Origin: Mucilaginibacter saanensis
GTDB taxonomy: Bacteria > Bacteroidota > Bacteroidia > Sphingobacteriales > Sphingobacteriaceae
NCBI RefSeq assembly: GCF_014200575.1
Contig: NZ_JACHBZ010000002.1
Coordinates: forward strand, 124,001 to 188,000
DNA: 64,000 nt
Reading direction: 5' to 3'
Position numbers and translations under genes: made by a program. The notes below the pieces were generated by a model, which saw only the letters and a program-made list of their open reading frames with translations, was not told where the DNA came from and made no database searches. Shown one piece after another: positions 40,979 through 51,386 of this stretch; position 1 is the first letter of the stretch, and each line of letters opens with the position of its first letter.

Positions 40979-42178
40979 ATGTTTTCAAAATTTTATACAT
41001 CGTTGGTCTTAGGTACCCTCCTGTTATTAGTAACTGCCACCAGTATGGCACAAACCGGCGAGCCGGTTGAAAAAAATAAAGCCAACAGCAATTATAAACC
41101 GGCCTTTGCCGGACAAACGCGTATTGGCAGTGTTAAAACTAAAACGCCTTACACAGTTACAGTAATCAGCACCGAGTTGAAAGTTCCATGGGGGATGCAC
41201 GTTTTGCCTGATGGCCGCTTGTTGATCAGCAGTAAACCAGGAACTATGCAAATAGTAAAGACTGACGGTAAAATCGATAAAACCATCACAGGTTTTCCGC
41301 AAGTACAATATGCCGGCCAGGGTGGTTTGCTTGATGTAAACATCGACCCGGATTTTATCAAAAACCGCATGGTTTACTGGACCTATGCCCAACCGGGCGA
41401 TGGGGCCACCCTGGCGGTAGCTAAAGGTAAATTATCGGCCGATGAAACCAAGCTGGAAAATGTGAGCGTGATATTTGAGGCAACCCCACGGTATAAAGGT
41501 GCAGGTCAGTTTGGCTCTCGCTTATTATTTGATAAACAGGGAAATATTTTTGTAAGCATCGGCGACCGCCAGGCCGATGATATACGGGTAAAGGCTCAGG
41601 ACCTAAACGCCACCACCGGTAAAATCATTCACATTACCAAAGAGGGTAAACCGGTTGCAGGTAACCCGTTTATTGGCAAACCTAATGCTAAACCCGAAAT
41701 ATACGCGCTGGGTTTTCGTAACCCCGATGGTTTTTCGATAAACCCCGTTACCGGTGACCTTTGGGAGGCTGAATTTGGTCCCCGGGGCGGCGACGAGATT
41801 AATTTGATTAAACCGGGTGGTAATTATGGCTGGCCATACGTTACCTATGGTATAGAATATAGCGGACAAAAAGTTTACGATGGTATCCAGCAAAAAAAAG
41901 GCACCATACAACCTGTTTACTATTGGGATCCGGTTATCTCGCCCGGATGTATGATGTTTTATACCGGTAATATTGCCGAGTGGAAGAACAACCTGTTTGT
42001 AGGGGCATTGAGCGGGCAACACATCTGTCGGCTGGTAATTAAAAACAACAAAGTAGTTGGCGAAGAACGTTTGCTGGCCGATAAAAACGAACGGTGGCGC
42101 TGCATGGCCACCGGTAAGGACGGTGCTATTTACGCTGCAACTGACGACGGTAAATTATATAAGATAGCTAAGCGGTAA
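40979..42178 (+). CDS. PQQ-dependent sugar dehydrogenase (soluble aldose dehydrogenase type)
   Basis: 399-residue secreted six-bladed propeller of the glucose/sorbosone dehydrogenase family. Signal peptide at 1-24. Family text: LKVPWGMHVLPDGRLLISSKPGTMQIV, GQGGLLDVNIDPDF, FGSRLLFDKQGNIFVSIGDR, YALGFRNPDGFSINPVTGDLWEAEFGPRGGDEINLIKPGGNYGWP. It would oxidise aldoses in the periplasm with PQQ. No PQQ synthesis genes are in the window, so the cofactor may be taken from outside. It is a single gene followed by a terminator. Confidence 0.88.
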   Translation: MFSKFYTSLVLGTLLLLVTATSMAQTGEPVEKNKANSNYKPAFAGQTRIGSVKTKTPYTVTVISTELKVPWGMHVLPDGRLLISSKPGTMQIVKTDGKIDKTITGFPQVQYAGQGGLLDVNIDPDFIKNRMVYWTYAQPGDGATLAVAKGKLSADETKLENVSVIFEATPRYKGAGQFGSRLLFDKQGNIFVSIGDRQADDIRVKAQDLNATTGKIIHITKEGKPVAGNPFIGKPNAKPEIYALGFRNPDGFSINPVTGDLWEAEFGPRGGDEINLIKPGGNYGWPYVTYGIEYSGQKVYDGIQQKKGTIQPVYYWDPVISPGCMMFYTGNIAEWKNNLFVGALSGQHICRLVIKNNKVVGEERLLADKNERWRCMATGKDGAIYAATDDGKLYKIAKR

Positions 42179-42231
42179 TATTATTTTGTAAATACATCGT
42201 ATCATCAATTTTTGCTTTTTACAGCATTCTC

Positions 42232-42281
42232 AGGAACGCAGGTAACGCGTGGAATAATCCACAGTTGTTGCCTGCGTTCCT
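42232..42281 (+). terminator. Hairpin after the sugar dehydrogenase gene
   Basis: Outer arms AGGAACGCAGGTAAC and GTTGCCTGCGTTCCT (one wobble pair) enclose an inner 5-base stem (GTGGA/TCCAC). The stop codon lies about 50 bases upstream, and TTTATG follows. Confidence 0.7.
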
Positions 42282-42424
42282 TTATGGGCCTGGCCATTGT
42301 ACCAAATGAAGATCCGGTTTAAAGAAAATACCTTTATTCAAAACCGGACATTGCCTTGTCCGCTTTCGATACAACATAAAATTATAGTGCTGATCAACTT
42401 TCTGTCTGTTAGGTATTTATATAT

Positions 42425-43891
42425 TTGGAACGTCAGTTGAGCTTTTTTCATTACTTGAAAACCTATACGTTTCATATTACCCTTTATGACCTTGCCTTTT
42501 TCGGAATGCTATTTATTGCATTTACTTTTGCATTCCTTTTATTATTTGCCAGGAAAGCAAATCAGTCAGCAAACCGTTTTTTGGCCATTACCGTTACTAT
42601 AGCCGGATTATGGATAGGCCAAACTGTAGCGATAGATAGTAAGCTCTTCAGCTATAATTCGATTTGGAGCCTGTTGCAGTTGCAATATTCACTGACGTTA
42701 GGCCCTCTGCTCTATTTTTATGTACAGAAAGTAGTTTATCCTAAATATAATCTCAAGCGTCAGGATTTGCTGCATTTCGTTCCCTTGCTGCTGGAGTTAA
42801 GTGTTTACCTTTTACCTACACTGCAAACCGTTAAAGCCGGGGCGATAAATTACAAATCTCCTGTGTTTCAAGTATTAGCCTCGGGCCTGCACGTTTTGGC
42901 ATTCATTTCGGTTATTGTGTACCTATACCGATGTGGCATTTTGATCCAAAATTTTTACAGGGAAATAAAATTCAATGGTGGCGACCGGTACCTGTACGAA
43001 CTTCGATGGCTTCAAAACTTACTGGCAGGCTTTGGGTTAATATGGCTGCTGTGGATACCTTTTACAGTTGCCGACTATTGTTTTTACCATCATGAATTAA
43101 GCGTTCAAGCCTACTATCCCATTTATTTTCTCTCAATGTCGGCTTTGATCTATATGGCGGCCAAGGTATTTTTAAGACAGGAAATTGAAGTAAAGGCAAC
43201 CGCTGTTTTGAACTTAACACCTTTACTGGCATCAGATCTTAAGCAAAAAGGAATTTGGCTTAAAAGAATTGTTGAAGAGAACCGGTATTATCAGGACCCG
43301 GAATTAAATTTAAGTTCACTTGCTGAAAAGGCAGGTATCAGCGCACATGAACTGTCGCGGATTCTGAATCAAGCCCTAAAAAAAACTTTCAATGATTTCA
43401 TCAACGCATACCGTGTCAGGGCGGCCGCCAGTAAAATGCATGATCCTGCTTTCCATCATATTACCCTTCTTGGAATTGCTTTTGAATCGGGGTTCAATTC
43501 ACAAAGTAGCTTTCACCGTATTTTTAAGCAACTAACTGGAAAAAGCCCTCTTGAATATAAAAATCATCTTGAAAAAGTACTCCCATCTTATAACATGGGA
43601 GGCCGCAACCAACTTGCGCCGTTAATTTTGAGTCATGATACGCTACCTAAGTGGTCTGATGACAAATTAAATTGTAACTATATGTTTGAAAACTATTTCA
43701 AAACCGCCTGGCGGAATTTAAAAAAGAACAAGGTTTATAGCGCCTTAAACATTGTAGGTTTGGCCATAGGCATAGTTAGCGCGGCGCTGATTTTTTTGTG
43801 GGTTGAAGATGAATTGAATTCAATCACAATTTCGCAAAACGTGATTACTTGTATCATGTTATGCAAAATGAAAAAAGTGATGCGGGTATAA
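42425..43891 (+). CDS. Membrane-bound AraC-type regulator whose frame runs into an FtsX permease
   Basis: N-terminal membrane part with about seven helices (from about residue 20, FFGMLFIAFTFAFLLLF, to about 245) and a C-terminal AraC-type HTH (about 280-385, LNLSSLAEKAGISAHELSRILNQ and GIAFESGFNSQSSFHRIFKQLTGKSPLEYK). This layout is known from membrane-bound AraC regulators of Bacteroidota. There is no stop codon after the HTH: a linker of about 35 residues leads straight into the permease start MFENYFKTAWRNLKKNKVYSALN. A missing base near 43820 then throws the frame off and it ends at 43891. The true start is uncertain: 42425 is TTG, and TTG 42455 or ATT 42476 are alternatives. Confidence 0.75.
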   Translation: MERQLSFFHYLKTYTFHITLYDLAFFGMLFIAFTFAFLLLFARKANQSANRFLAITVTIAGLWIGQTVAIDSKLFSYNSIWSLLQLQYSLTLGPLLYFYVQKVVYPKYNLKRQDLLHFVPLLLELSVYLLPTLQTVKAGAINYKSPVFQVLASGLHVLAFISVIVYLYRCGILIQNFYREIKFNGGDRYLYELRWLQNLLAGFGLIWLLWIPFTVADYCFYHHELSVQAYYPIYFLSMSALIYMAAKVFLRQEIEVKATAVLNLTPLLASDLKQKGIWLKRIVEENRYYQDPELNLSSLAEKAGISAHELSRILNQALKKTFNDFINAYRVRAAASKMHDPAFHHITLLGIAFESGFNSQSSFHRIFKQLTGKSPLEYKNHLEKVLPSYNMGGRNQLAPLILSHDTLPKWSDDKLNCNYMFENYFKTAWRNLKKNKVYSALNIVGLAIGIVSAALIFLWVEDELNSITISQNVITCIMLCKMKKVMRV

Positions 43892-46053
43892 ATACCAACG
43901 GTTCTACACCAGGACCACTTGCTGCGGCCTTAAAAGCGGATATCCCAGGCATTATTAATAGCGGGCGTCTCAGTTGGGCAATGGATGAGCTTATTGTGTC
44001 AGGCGAAAAAGCCATTAAAGAAAATGGTATGTATGCTGATCCTGCTGTGCTTTCCATGTATACGCTAACCTTTGTCTATGGTGATGGCACAACAGCATTA
44101 AACAATCCTAATGATGTGGTGATCAGTGAAACCATGTCCCACAAGTTTTTTGGTAACGGCAATCCGGTTGGGAAAACCATCAAAATGGGTGCTAAGGGTG
44201 CGTACAGTGTTGACGGGCTTTATAAAATAACAGGCGTATACAAAGACCTGCCTGTAAATTGTTATTATCATTTTCAATGGCTTTCTCCTTATACCACATG
44301 GGAAAATGTAAATACATGGTTAAAACCCTGGAGTAATAACCTTACAGAAACGATTGTTGAACTTTCGCCAACAGCAGACACAGCATCCATTAATAAAAAA
44401 TTAAAATTTTTTTTAGCTACTAAGGTAGATAAAGCAATCAACCAGTGTTTTTTGTTTAGTATGAACGACTGGCACTTGCGAAACAACTTTGTGAATGGCT
44501 TGCAGGATGGAGGCAGCATAAAGTATGTTAAGCTTTTTTCAATGATCGCCATTATTGTGCTGCTTATAGCCTGCATCAATTTTATGAATCTTTCCACTGC
44601 ACGTTCAGAGCAGCGTGGTAAAGAAGTAGGCGTGCTCAAAGTGATGGGAGCAAACAAAGCAAGCCTGATAGGTAAGTTTATCAGTGAATCTATGCTGATG
44701 TCGTTTATTGCAATAATGGTGGCTGTGGCGCTGCTGTATATATTATTGCCGTTTTACAATAACCTTGTACAAAAACAACTATCAGTTAACTTATTCAGCC
44801 CTGCGCATCTCGGGGGGCTGCTGGGTATTGGCCTTATTGCCGGGATTGTTGCCGGTCTTTATCCCGCCTTTTACTTATCATCATTTAACCCGATAACGGT
44901 TTTAAAAGGTATTAAGATAAAAAGCGCTGTAAGTGTTGTTTTTATTCGCAAGGGGCTCGTGATCATACAATTTGCCTCATCGGTTATTTTGATCATATCT
45001 ACTATAGTAGTATACAAACAGGTTCAGCATATCAAGGAAAGGGATTTGGGTTATAATAAGAATAACCTCATTTACCTGGATTTGCAAGGCAACATGAAAG
45101 ACCACTTCAGCACCATAAAAAACAGTCTTATGGCAACGGGATATGTTGAGAATGCAGCAACCAGTTTACATGACGCATTGCACGTGTATAGTTTTGGCGA
45201 CGGCTTTAGCTGGCAGGGCAAAAACCCAAATGCTAAACTGGCAATTCATTCCAACGTTGTTAGTGCCGAATATGTAAAGACCATGCATATGCAATTGGTT
45301 GAAGGGCGGGATTTTTACCCTGGTAATGTGGATAGTACAAACGTGATCATCAATGAAAGTATGGCAAAACTGATGGGTGAAGAAGGAAAGCTTGGAAATA
45401 TAATAACCACAGGCCAACACAAACTATCCATAGCTGGCATAATTAAAGATTTTATCTACAACGATATTTATGGAAATGGGGCTCCTTTAATAATGTTCAA
45501 TGGTAGTTATTCGGCTACTGTGATGGCCATGCGCTTTAAACCCAATGTAAACTTGTTGCGGGCGTTGGAAAAAACTCATGACGTAATGATAAGGGAAAAT
45601 CCAGGCTTTCCTTTCGAGTATAGATTTGCCGATAAAGATTTTAATGACCTGTTTTTGTCCGAAACCCTTATAGGCAATCTTGCCGGATTGTTTGCCATGC
45701 TCGCCATTTTTATTTCCTGTCTTGGTTTGTTCGGATTGGCTGCATATACTGCTGAACGCCGTAGAAAAGAAATTGGTATTAGAAAAGTGCTCGGCGCGTC
45801 AGTTACAGCACTAACTGGTTTACTGGCCAAAGAATTTCTGCAATTGGTAACAGTTTCCTGTGTTATTGCTTTTCCTGTAGCATGGTGGTTGATGAACAAT
45901 TGGTTGCAGAATTATACCTACCGGACAACAATACAATATTGGATGTTCGTCATCGCCGGATTTGCCGCTTTATTCATTGCATTAGTTACCGTAAGCTTTC
46001 AGGCAATAAAGGCGGCAATGGCCAACCCAGTGAAAACACTCCGTTCTGAATAG
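43682..46053 (+). pseudogene. FtsX/MacB-type ABC transporter permease, interrupted by a one-base frameshift
   Basis: Starts MFENYFKTAWRNLKKNKVYSALNIVGLAIG, a typical MacB/FtsX permease N-terminus. Restoring one T in the TTC run at about 43819-43821 gives VEDELNFNHNFAKRDYLYHVMQNEKSD, which joins the following long frame (open from 43849 to 46053). That frame has a MacB-like periplasmic domain, an FtsX core (IVLLIACINFMNLSTARSEQRGKEVGVLKVMGA), a second periplasmic domain and a second FtsX core (GLAAYTAERRRKEIGIRKVLGASV). Total length about 790 residues, normal for the family. No ATPase gene is adjacent. It may be a true lesion, a sequencing error or programmed frameshifting; the remainder is undamaged. 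Confidence 0.8.
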
Positions 46054-46149
46054 TGGCGTTTGAGGTTCAGGGATTTTTGTAATTCCAGTTTAATTTTCTG
46101 ATTAGTTGAGGCCCTTTACGAGAATGGGGAAAGTTGATTCCCAAATAAG

Positions 46150-46186
46150 AATCCTGTAAATCAAAAGTTTACGGGATTTTTTGTTT
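46150..46186 (+). terminator. Rho-independent terminator after the permease
   Basis: Arms AATCCTGTAAA and TTTACGGGATT (one G-U pair) with a 7-base loop, followed by TTTTGTTTTC, about 95 bases after the permease stop codon. Confidence 0.85.
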
Positions 46187-46499
46187 TCTATCAAAAAAAA
46201 CCTTTGGCCTGCTATAATTCCTGAAACGGTAAGGAAACAAACCTGAAAGTGCATTTATTTACGCATTACCGTAGATGAACATCCGGTAGGGTTATCCACC
46301 AAAAAACAATGGTGGGAAAACCGCCGGAACCCGGAAAAAACGCAGGGCCAGCATGGTGAAACAGGATGCCAAGGATGTAGATATCCTCCCGGATACATTA
46401 GAAGGTAAGGTGTTTAAGACGCGTTTGAATTACCGGTCGATTTTCCTTTTCAATAATTCCGGATCATATTTCAGGCAAGATTAAGATTTGAAAATAAAA

Positions 46500-46530
46500 T
46501 TTGTTTATCAAATAAAAGTTTCTACTTTTA
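46500..46530 (+). promoter_or_regulatory. Promoter of the susCD operon: TTTG-N19-TACTTTTA
   Basis: -33 TTTG at 46500..46503 and -7 TACTTTTA at 46523..46530, separated by exactly 19 bases, matching the Bacteroidota primary sigma pattern apart from the last base. The same arrangement with the same spacing occurs at 54443..54473. Confidence 0.65.
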
Positions 46531-46535
46531 TTTTA

Positions 46536-46554
46536 AATAGACCAGAATAGACCA
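46536..46554 (+). promoter_or_regulatory. Direct-repeat operator AATAGACCA-g-AATAGACCA
   Basis: Two identical 9-base units, 10 bases apart (one helical turn), starting five bases after the -7 box and so covering the expected transcription start. A near-identical copy stands at 54477..54495. It is the likely binding site of the GntR-type regulator encoded at 51816, acting as a repressor by position. Confidence 0.65.
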
Positions 46555-46585
46555 ATAATTCAAAATTTATTTAACCCCCATTATT

Positions 46586-49500
46586 ATGAAACAAAAAGTA
46601 CCTAACAAACTGGGGCTTGTAATGCTTTGCTGCATTTTGCTGCTGAGCTTTCAGCAAGTTTTTTCCCAGCAACAAAAAAACATTTCGGGCCACGTAAAAG
46701 ATGAGGAGGGCTTACCCATGCCCTCAGTCAGTATTCACCTTGTTGGAACCACGCAGGGCACAACTACCGACGTTAATGGATTTTACAAAATCAATGCCCC
46801 TGAAAACGCCACACTGGAGTTTTCCTTTATGGGTTATGAGAAAAAGGCAGTAAAGGTTACCGGCAGTTGGGACGGAAATGTGGCAATGCAACCGGATAAA
46901 AAAACCAGGGACCTGAATGAAGTAGTAGTTGTAGCCTACGGAACCCAGAAAAAGGCCAACCTTACCGGCTCGGTGTCGGCAATTGGAACAAAAGAATTGC
47001 AGGATCGTCCGGTTACCAACCTTAACGATGCATTGCAGGGCACCATGGCCGGGGTTACGGTTACCACTACAGGCGGGCAACCCGGTTCATCTGGTAATAT
47101 CAATATCCGCGGTATTGGTACATTAAATAACAGCACTCCTATGGTAGTGGTTGATGGTATTATAGGTAGTTTATCAGACGTGAACCCGAACGATGTACAA
47201 TCTATTTCTGTGTTGAAAGATGCAGCTTCGGCAGCTATATACGGATCCCGGGCTGCCAACGGGGTTATACTGGTTACTACCAAACGAGGTAAGAGCGGTA
47301 AAATGCAGATCAATTATACCGGCTACGTAGGTAAGCAAAAGCCCACCAACCTACCCGATTTTTTACCTTCCTGGCAGGCTGCCACTTTGTATAACCAGGC
47401 TTTGGCCAATGAAGGGCAAGCTCCTTACTGGACGGCTAATGATATCACTTTGTTTAAAAACCAAAGTGATCCGGATACACACCCCAACACCGACTGGCAA
47501 AGCTTTCTTTATAAAGGGAGCGGTTTTCAGCAAAACCATGCTGTTAATATCAGCGGGGGCGATGAGAAAACGCAATACGCTTTCTCCCTGGGGTATTTTC
47601 AACAGGACGGTATTATACAGAAATCAAATTATCAAAGGTATACTACCCGTATGAACCTCAATTCTGCTATTACCAAAAATTTCAGCGTGAATGCCAACCT
47701 CTCGTTTTTATACGCACCTACCCAGGCCCCTGATGGTTTAGGCGGCGGCGATATTGGCGGTATTATTGGTACAACAGCAGCTATGAACAGTACGGTTGTT
47801 AACCAATACAAAAACGGGGTGTACAATTATCTTTCTTTTGGTAACCCTATTTCGTGGCTTAACTCACCTGGCTATAACAACAATCAAAACTCTCTTTTTA
47901 CAGGCAATGTAGGTGCCGATTGGGAGCTGATCAAAGGGCTTCATTTTAAACCGTCATTCGCTTACAGGTATAATGCAAACCCAGCCCAGGAATTTAAACC
48001 TGCCGATATTTATTATGATCCCAAGACCCCAACTGTGGTGCAAACAACTGTCAGTCAGAGTTCAATAGCCAATGCTAATACAATTAACAATTATTACAAC
48101 CTGCAGGGATTACTGGAGTATGACAGGCATTTTGGTAAACATAGTATTGATATATTGGCCGGTACCTCACAGGAACTTACGTCTTATCAATATCTATACG
48201 CCTACAGGCAAAACTTTCTTAACAGTTCCTTATCGCAAATAAATGCAGCACCATCATTAGGTCAGCAAAATGGGGGTACTTCAAGCCAGTTAGCTCTGCT
48301 TTCCTATTTCGGTCGTGCCAGGTACTCCTATGATGACAGGTACCTGTTTGAGGCCAACCTGCGCGATGATGGGTCATCCCGGTTTGCCAACGGGCAGCGA
48401 TGGGGTGTTTATCCGTCTTTTTCTGCCGGCTGGAATATTTCGAAAGAAGCATTTTTCGGTTCTTTATCCAATACCATTCCCTTGCTTAAATTGCGGGCTT
48501 CCTGGGGTAAGTTAGGCAACCAAACATTAGTAAGTCCAAATGCAGGCAACCAAACATTATTCAGTTCAAGTAACCTGAATATAGCCAGTCCGTACCCGGC
48601 TATTTCGGTTGTAAACAGCGGACAGAATTATTCTTTTAACCAAACCCTTGCTCCGGGTATCGCCTTGAACAATGGTGCCAATCCGTTTATTACCTGGGAG
48701 AAAACAACTACCACAGATGTGGGCATGGATATGGAACTCCTGAATAGCAGTTTAAGCTTTACCGCCGATTATTTTGTGAAAAATACCGACGGTATACTAT
48801 TGCAATTACCAGCCAGTAGTGTTTATGGCTTTAGTACACCTTATCAAAATGCAGGCGCGGTACGTAATGCAGGCTGGGAACTGGGTGCGGCATACAGAAA
48901 CAAAATTGGCAGTGTATCCTATAATATAGCTGTTAATGCCTCATTCATCAAAAATAAAATAACTGACCTGGCAGGTACCGGGTCTATTTCCAGCGGGCTG
49001 GTAGTGGGCGAACCGATCAGGGCATTTTACGGCTACGAGGCCGAAGGTATCTTCCAGACACAGCAACAGGTAACTGATCATGCCAAACAAAGCGGCGGTG
49101 TTATTGGCCCAGGCGATTTGATGTACAAAGACATCAGCGGCCCCAATGGTAAACCCGATGGTGTTATTGATGGTAATGACCGTGTATACCTTGGGTCGCC
49201 TTTTCCAAAAACCACGTTTGGTTTTACTCTGGGCGCAGGCTGGAACGGGTTTAACGTGAGCGGCTTTTTCCAGGGGGCATTAGGCGTGAAGAACTATGTA
49301 CAGGGTTTTGAACTGGGCTCATTACAACAGGCCAACATCGGTAATCCAACATCAGCGTTACTGGATGCCTGGACACCGACCAATACCTCGGCTACCTTCC
49401 CGCGTTTATGGTCAACCTATACGCAAAACAACCCTCAAAACTTTGTATCATCTTTTTGGGTAAGAAATGCATCTTATCTGAGGATGAAGAACTTGTTAGT

Positions 49501-49696
49501 GAGTTATAGCCTGCCTGCAAAAACACTTGAAAAATTGGGTGTTAAAGGCGTAAAAATCTATTACAGCGGGCAAAATATCTTCACACTTACCAGCTTTTAC
49601 AAATGGGTAGATCCTGAAACAAGTGCGGGCAACAATGCTTACGGTTCATACCCGCAGCTTAAAACAAACACTCTTGGCCTTGAGGTAACATTTTAA
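46586..49696 (+). CDS. SusC/RagA-type TonB-dependent glycan transporter
   Basis: 1036-residue outer-membrane transporter. Signal peptide at about 1-27, carboxypeptidase-like domain (about 32-105, ISGHVKDEEGLPMPSVSIHLVG), the signature NEVVVVAYGTQKKANLTGSV, plug with MVVVDGIIGS and VLKDAASAAIYGSRAANG, barrel ending TLGLEVTF. No STN domain, which fits control by a cytoplasmic regulator rather than ECF/FecR. It leads the operon with susD 18 bases downstream. Confidence 0.94.
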   Translation: MKQKVPNKLGLVMLCCILLLSFQQVFSQQQKNISGHVKDEEGLPMPSVSIHLVGTTQGTTTDVNGFYKINAPENATLEFSFMGYEKKAVKVTGSWDGNVAMQPDKKTRDLNEVVVVAYGTQKKANLTGSVSAIGTKELQDRPVTNLNDALQGTMAGVTVTTTGGQPGSSGNINIRGIGTLNNSTPMVVVDGIIGSLSDVNPNDVQSISVLKDAASAAIYGSRAANGVILVTTKRGKSGKMQINYTGYVGKQKPTNLPDFLPSWQAATLYNQALANEGQAPYWTANDITLFKNQSDPDTHPNTDWQSFLYKGSGFQQNHAVNISGGDEKTQYAFSLGYFQQDGIIQKSNYQRYTTRMNLNSAITKNFSVNANLSFLYAPTQAPDGLGGGDIGGIIGTTAAMNSTVVNQYKNGVYNYLSFGNPISWLNSPGYNNNQNSLFTGNVGADWELIKGLHFKPSFAYRYNANPAQEFKPADIYYDPKTPTVVQTTVSQSSIANANTINNYYNLQGLLEYDRHFGKHSIDILAGTSQELTSYQYLYAYRQNFLNSSLSQINAAPSLGQQNGGTSSQLALLSYFGRARYSYDDRYLFEANLRDDGSSRFANGQRWGVYPSFSAGWNISKEAFFGSLSNTIPLLKLRASWGKLGNQTLVSPNAGNQTLFSSSNLNIASPYPAISVVNSGQNYSFNQTLAPGIALNNGANPFITWEKTTTTDVGMDMELLNSSLSFTADYFVKNTDGILLQLPASSVYGFSTPYQNAGAVRNAGWELGAAYRNKIGSVSYNIAVNASFIKNKITDLAGTGSISSGLVVGEPIRAFYGYEAEGIFQTQQQVTDHAKQSGGVIGPGDLMYKDISGPNGKPDGVIDGNDRVYLGSPFPKTTFGFTLGAGWNGFNVSGFFQGALGVKNYVQGFELGSLQQANIGNPTSALLDAWTPTNTSATFPRLWSTYTQNNPQNFVSSFWVRNASYLRMKNLLVSYSLPAKTLEKLGVKGVKIYYSGQNIFTLTSFYKWVDPETSAGNNAYGSYPQLKTNTLGLEVTF

Positions 49697-49714
49697 TCAT
49701 CAAAAAATTAGTCA

Positions 49715-51337
49715 ATGAAAAATCTATTCATAACCATCATTATTTTAGCCTCACTGGCATCGTCGGGCTGTAGAAAGGATTTCCTCAACAGGGCGCCCTT
49801 AGATTCTTATACCAATACTGTACTCTGGAAATCAGCCAATGATGTAATTGCAGCACTCAATGGTTGCTACTCCAAATGGGGCGGCAGCAATAACGGCTAT
49901 TACGGAGTTTTTGCCGATAATAATTCTGATAATACCTTTGACCAGTTTCCGTGGGAAAACTGGCTGGCCCTATCGGCAGGTATTGCCACACCTACCAATC
50001 CCGGATATTCTAAATGGAACTACAGCACTATACAAACCTGTAACTGGTTTTTGGATAATGTGGGTGCCGCCAGCATGGATGCCACGCTTAAAGCAAGGGT
50101 AATTGGTGAAGCTCGTTTTTTAAGGGCCTATGAGTATTTTACACTTAGCCAGTTATACGGATCTGTTCCGCTGGTGGAGCATAACCTGACAACTGAAGAA
50201 GCGAATAAAGTAACACAAACATCAAAAGCTGATGTGGTTGCTTATATATTAAAGGAGCTTACTGCTATTGCGCCTGCCCTGCCTGTTAGTTATACTGGCT
50301 CAGATATCGGGCGTATTACACGTGGTGCCGCCATCGCTTTAAAGGCCAGGATAGAACTGTTTAATCAAATGTATCCGCAATGTATCGCTGACTGCCAGCA
50401 ACTGATGGCCCCGCCGTTTACTTATGCGATATATCCAAAATATGTGGATCTGTTCCGCCAGCCTTTTGCCGATAACCAGGAAGTAATACTGGATGTGCAG
50501 TTTAAGGCAAGTGATAACAATTTTGGATGGGCCAGAAATATGACCATCAACTCGTTGGGTGGTTATAACTCTATTGCACCTACGCAAAGCCTGGTTGATG
50601 CCTATGAAACAACTAATGGTAAAACCATTGATGATCCGGCATCGGGTTATAATCCGGCACAGCCTTATCAAAACAGGGATCCACGGCTTGCTGCAACCGT
50701 ATTTTATCCGGGTACGCAATACAGCAGTAAATTGCCTTATGGCCTTTATTATGACCCAATTTCAAGTAGTCCTAAAACCTTAGACCATTGGGGCGATAAC
50801 AATTGCAGCCCTTCTGCTTATGGCTTGCGTAAGTACACACCGGTAATTGCCGACTTCCCGAACCTGGACCAGGTGGGTATGGATGTTATCCTGATACGCT
50901 ATGCGGAAATAAAATTAATGGATGCCGAAGCTAAAATTGAAAGCAATCAAATTGATGCCACTGTGTACGATGATATCAATGCGGTAAGGATGCGGTCGGA
51001 TGTAAATCTGCCTGCTGTAGATCATTCAAAGTATAATGATCAGGCAAGTCTTCGCACGCTGTTACGCAGGGAAAGAAGGGTGGAACTGGCTGTGGAAGGA
51101 CTTCGTTGGTTTGATATACAACGCTGGCAGATCGGTCAGCAGGTTATGAATGGCCAGGTAACAGGCAGTTTGCTGGGTACGGTGAACCAAACGAATGGCG
51201 CAACTGTGTTAACTCCCGGTACAACCATTAAAGTTGGTGCGCCACGCGTATTTAACGCAGCCAAAAATTACCTGTGGCCTATTCCTCAGACCGAAATAGA
51301 TCTGAATAAAAGCCTGAAACAAAATCCGGGGTATTAA
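49715..51337 (+). CDS. SusD/RagB-type nutrient-binding lipoprotein
   Basis: 540 residues, lipobox ASSGC then RKD. Family text: LWKSANDVIAALNGCYSKWGG, GEARFLRAYEYFTLSQLYGSVPLV, RRERRVELAVEGLRWFDIQRWQIG and LWPIPQTEIDLNKSLKQNPGY. It binds the locus glycan at the cell surface with the preceding SusC. The last gene before a hairpin. Confidence 0.93.
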   Translation: MKNLFITIIILASLASSGCRKDFLNRAPLDSYTNTVLWKSANDVIAALNGCYSKWGGSNNGYYGVFADNNSDNTFDQFPWENWLALSAGIATPTNPGYSKWNYSTIQTCNWFLDNVGAASMDATLKARVIGEARFLRAYEYFTLSQLYGSVPLVEHNLTTEEANKVTQTSKADVVAYILKELTAIAPALPVSYTGSDIGRITRGAAIALKARIELFNQMYPQCIADCQQLMAPPFTYAIYPKYVDLFRQPFADNQEVILDVQFKASDNNFGWARNMTINSLGGYNSIAPTQSLVDAYETTNGKTIDDPASGYNPAQPYQNRDPRLAATVFYPGTQYSSKLPYGLYYDPISSSPKTLDHWGDNNCSPSAYGLRKYTPVIADFPNLDQVGMDVILIRYAEIKLMDAEAKIESNQIDATVYDDINAVRMRSDVNLPAVDHSKYNDQASLRTLLRRERRVELAVEGLRWFDIQRWQIGQQVMNGQVTGSLLGTVNQTNGATVLTPGTTIKVGAPRVFNAAKNYLWPIPQTEIDLNKSLKQNPGY

Positions 51338-51347
51338 TTAAAATGAT

Positions 51348-51386
51348 AACGTGTTTAGTGATTAAAGTTTATTCACTAAACACGTT
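51348..51386 (+). terminator. Hairpin after the third susD
   Basis: Arms AACGTGTTTAGTGA and TCACTAAACACGTT with an 11-base loop, starting 11 bases after the stop codon. The downstream T-tract is weak. Confidence 0.6.

Larger units (their letters stand above)
46054..46585. other. Intergenic region upstream of the third susC
   Basis: Contains the permease terminator at 46150..46186 and the promoter-operator unit at 46500..46554. A 43-codon frame at 46354..46485 has no recognisable motif and I do not call it a gene. Confidence 0.6.

Noticed and set aside
42420..42427. TATATTTG as promoter of the AraC-type regulator
   Set aside because: It overlaps the TTG at 42425 and lacks a -33 partner; it would only make sense with a later start codon, which I could not settle.
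46354..46485. A 43-codon frame upstream of the third susC
   Set aside because: Short, no motif, no ribosome binding site, and in a region otherwise taken up by regulatory elements.
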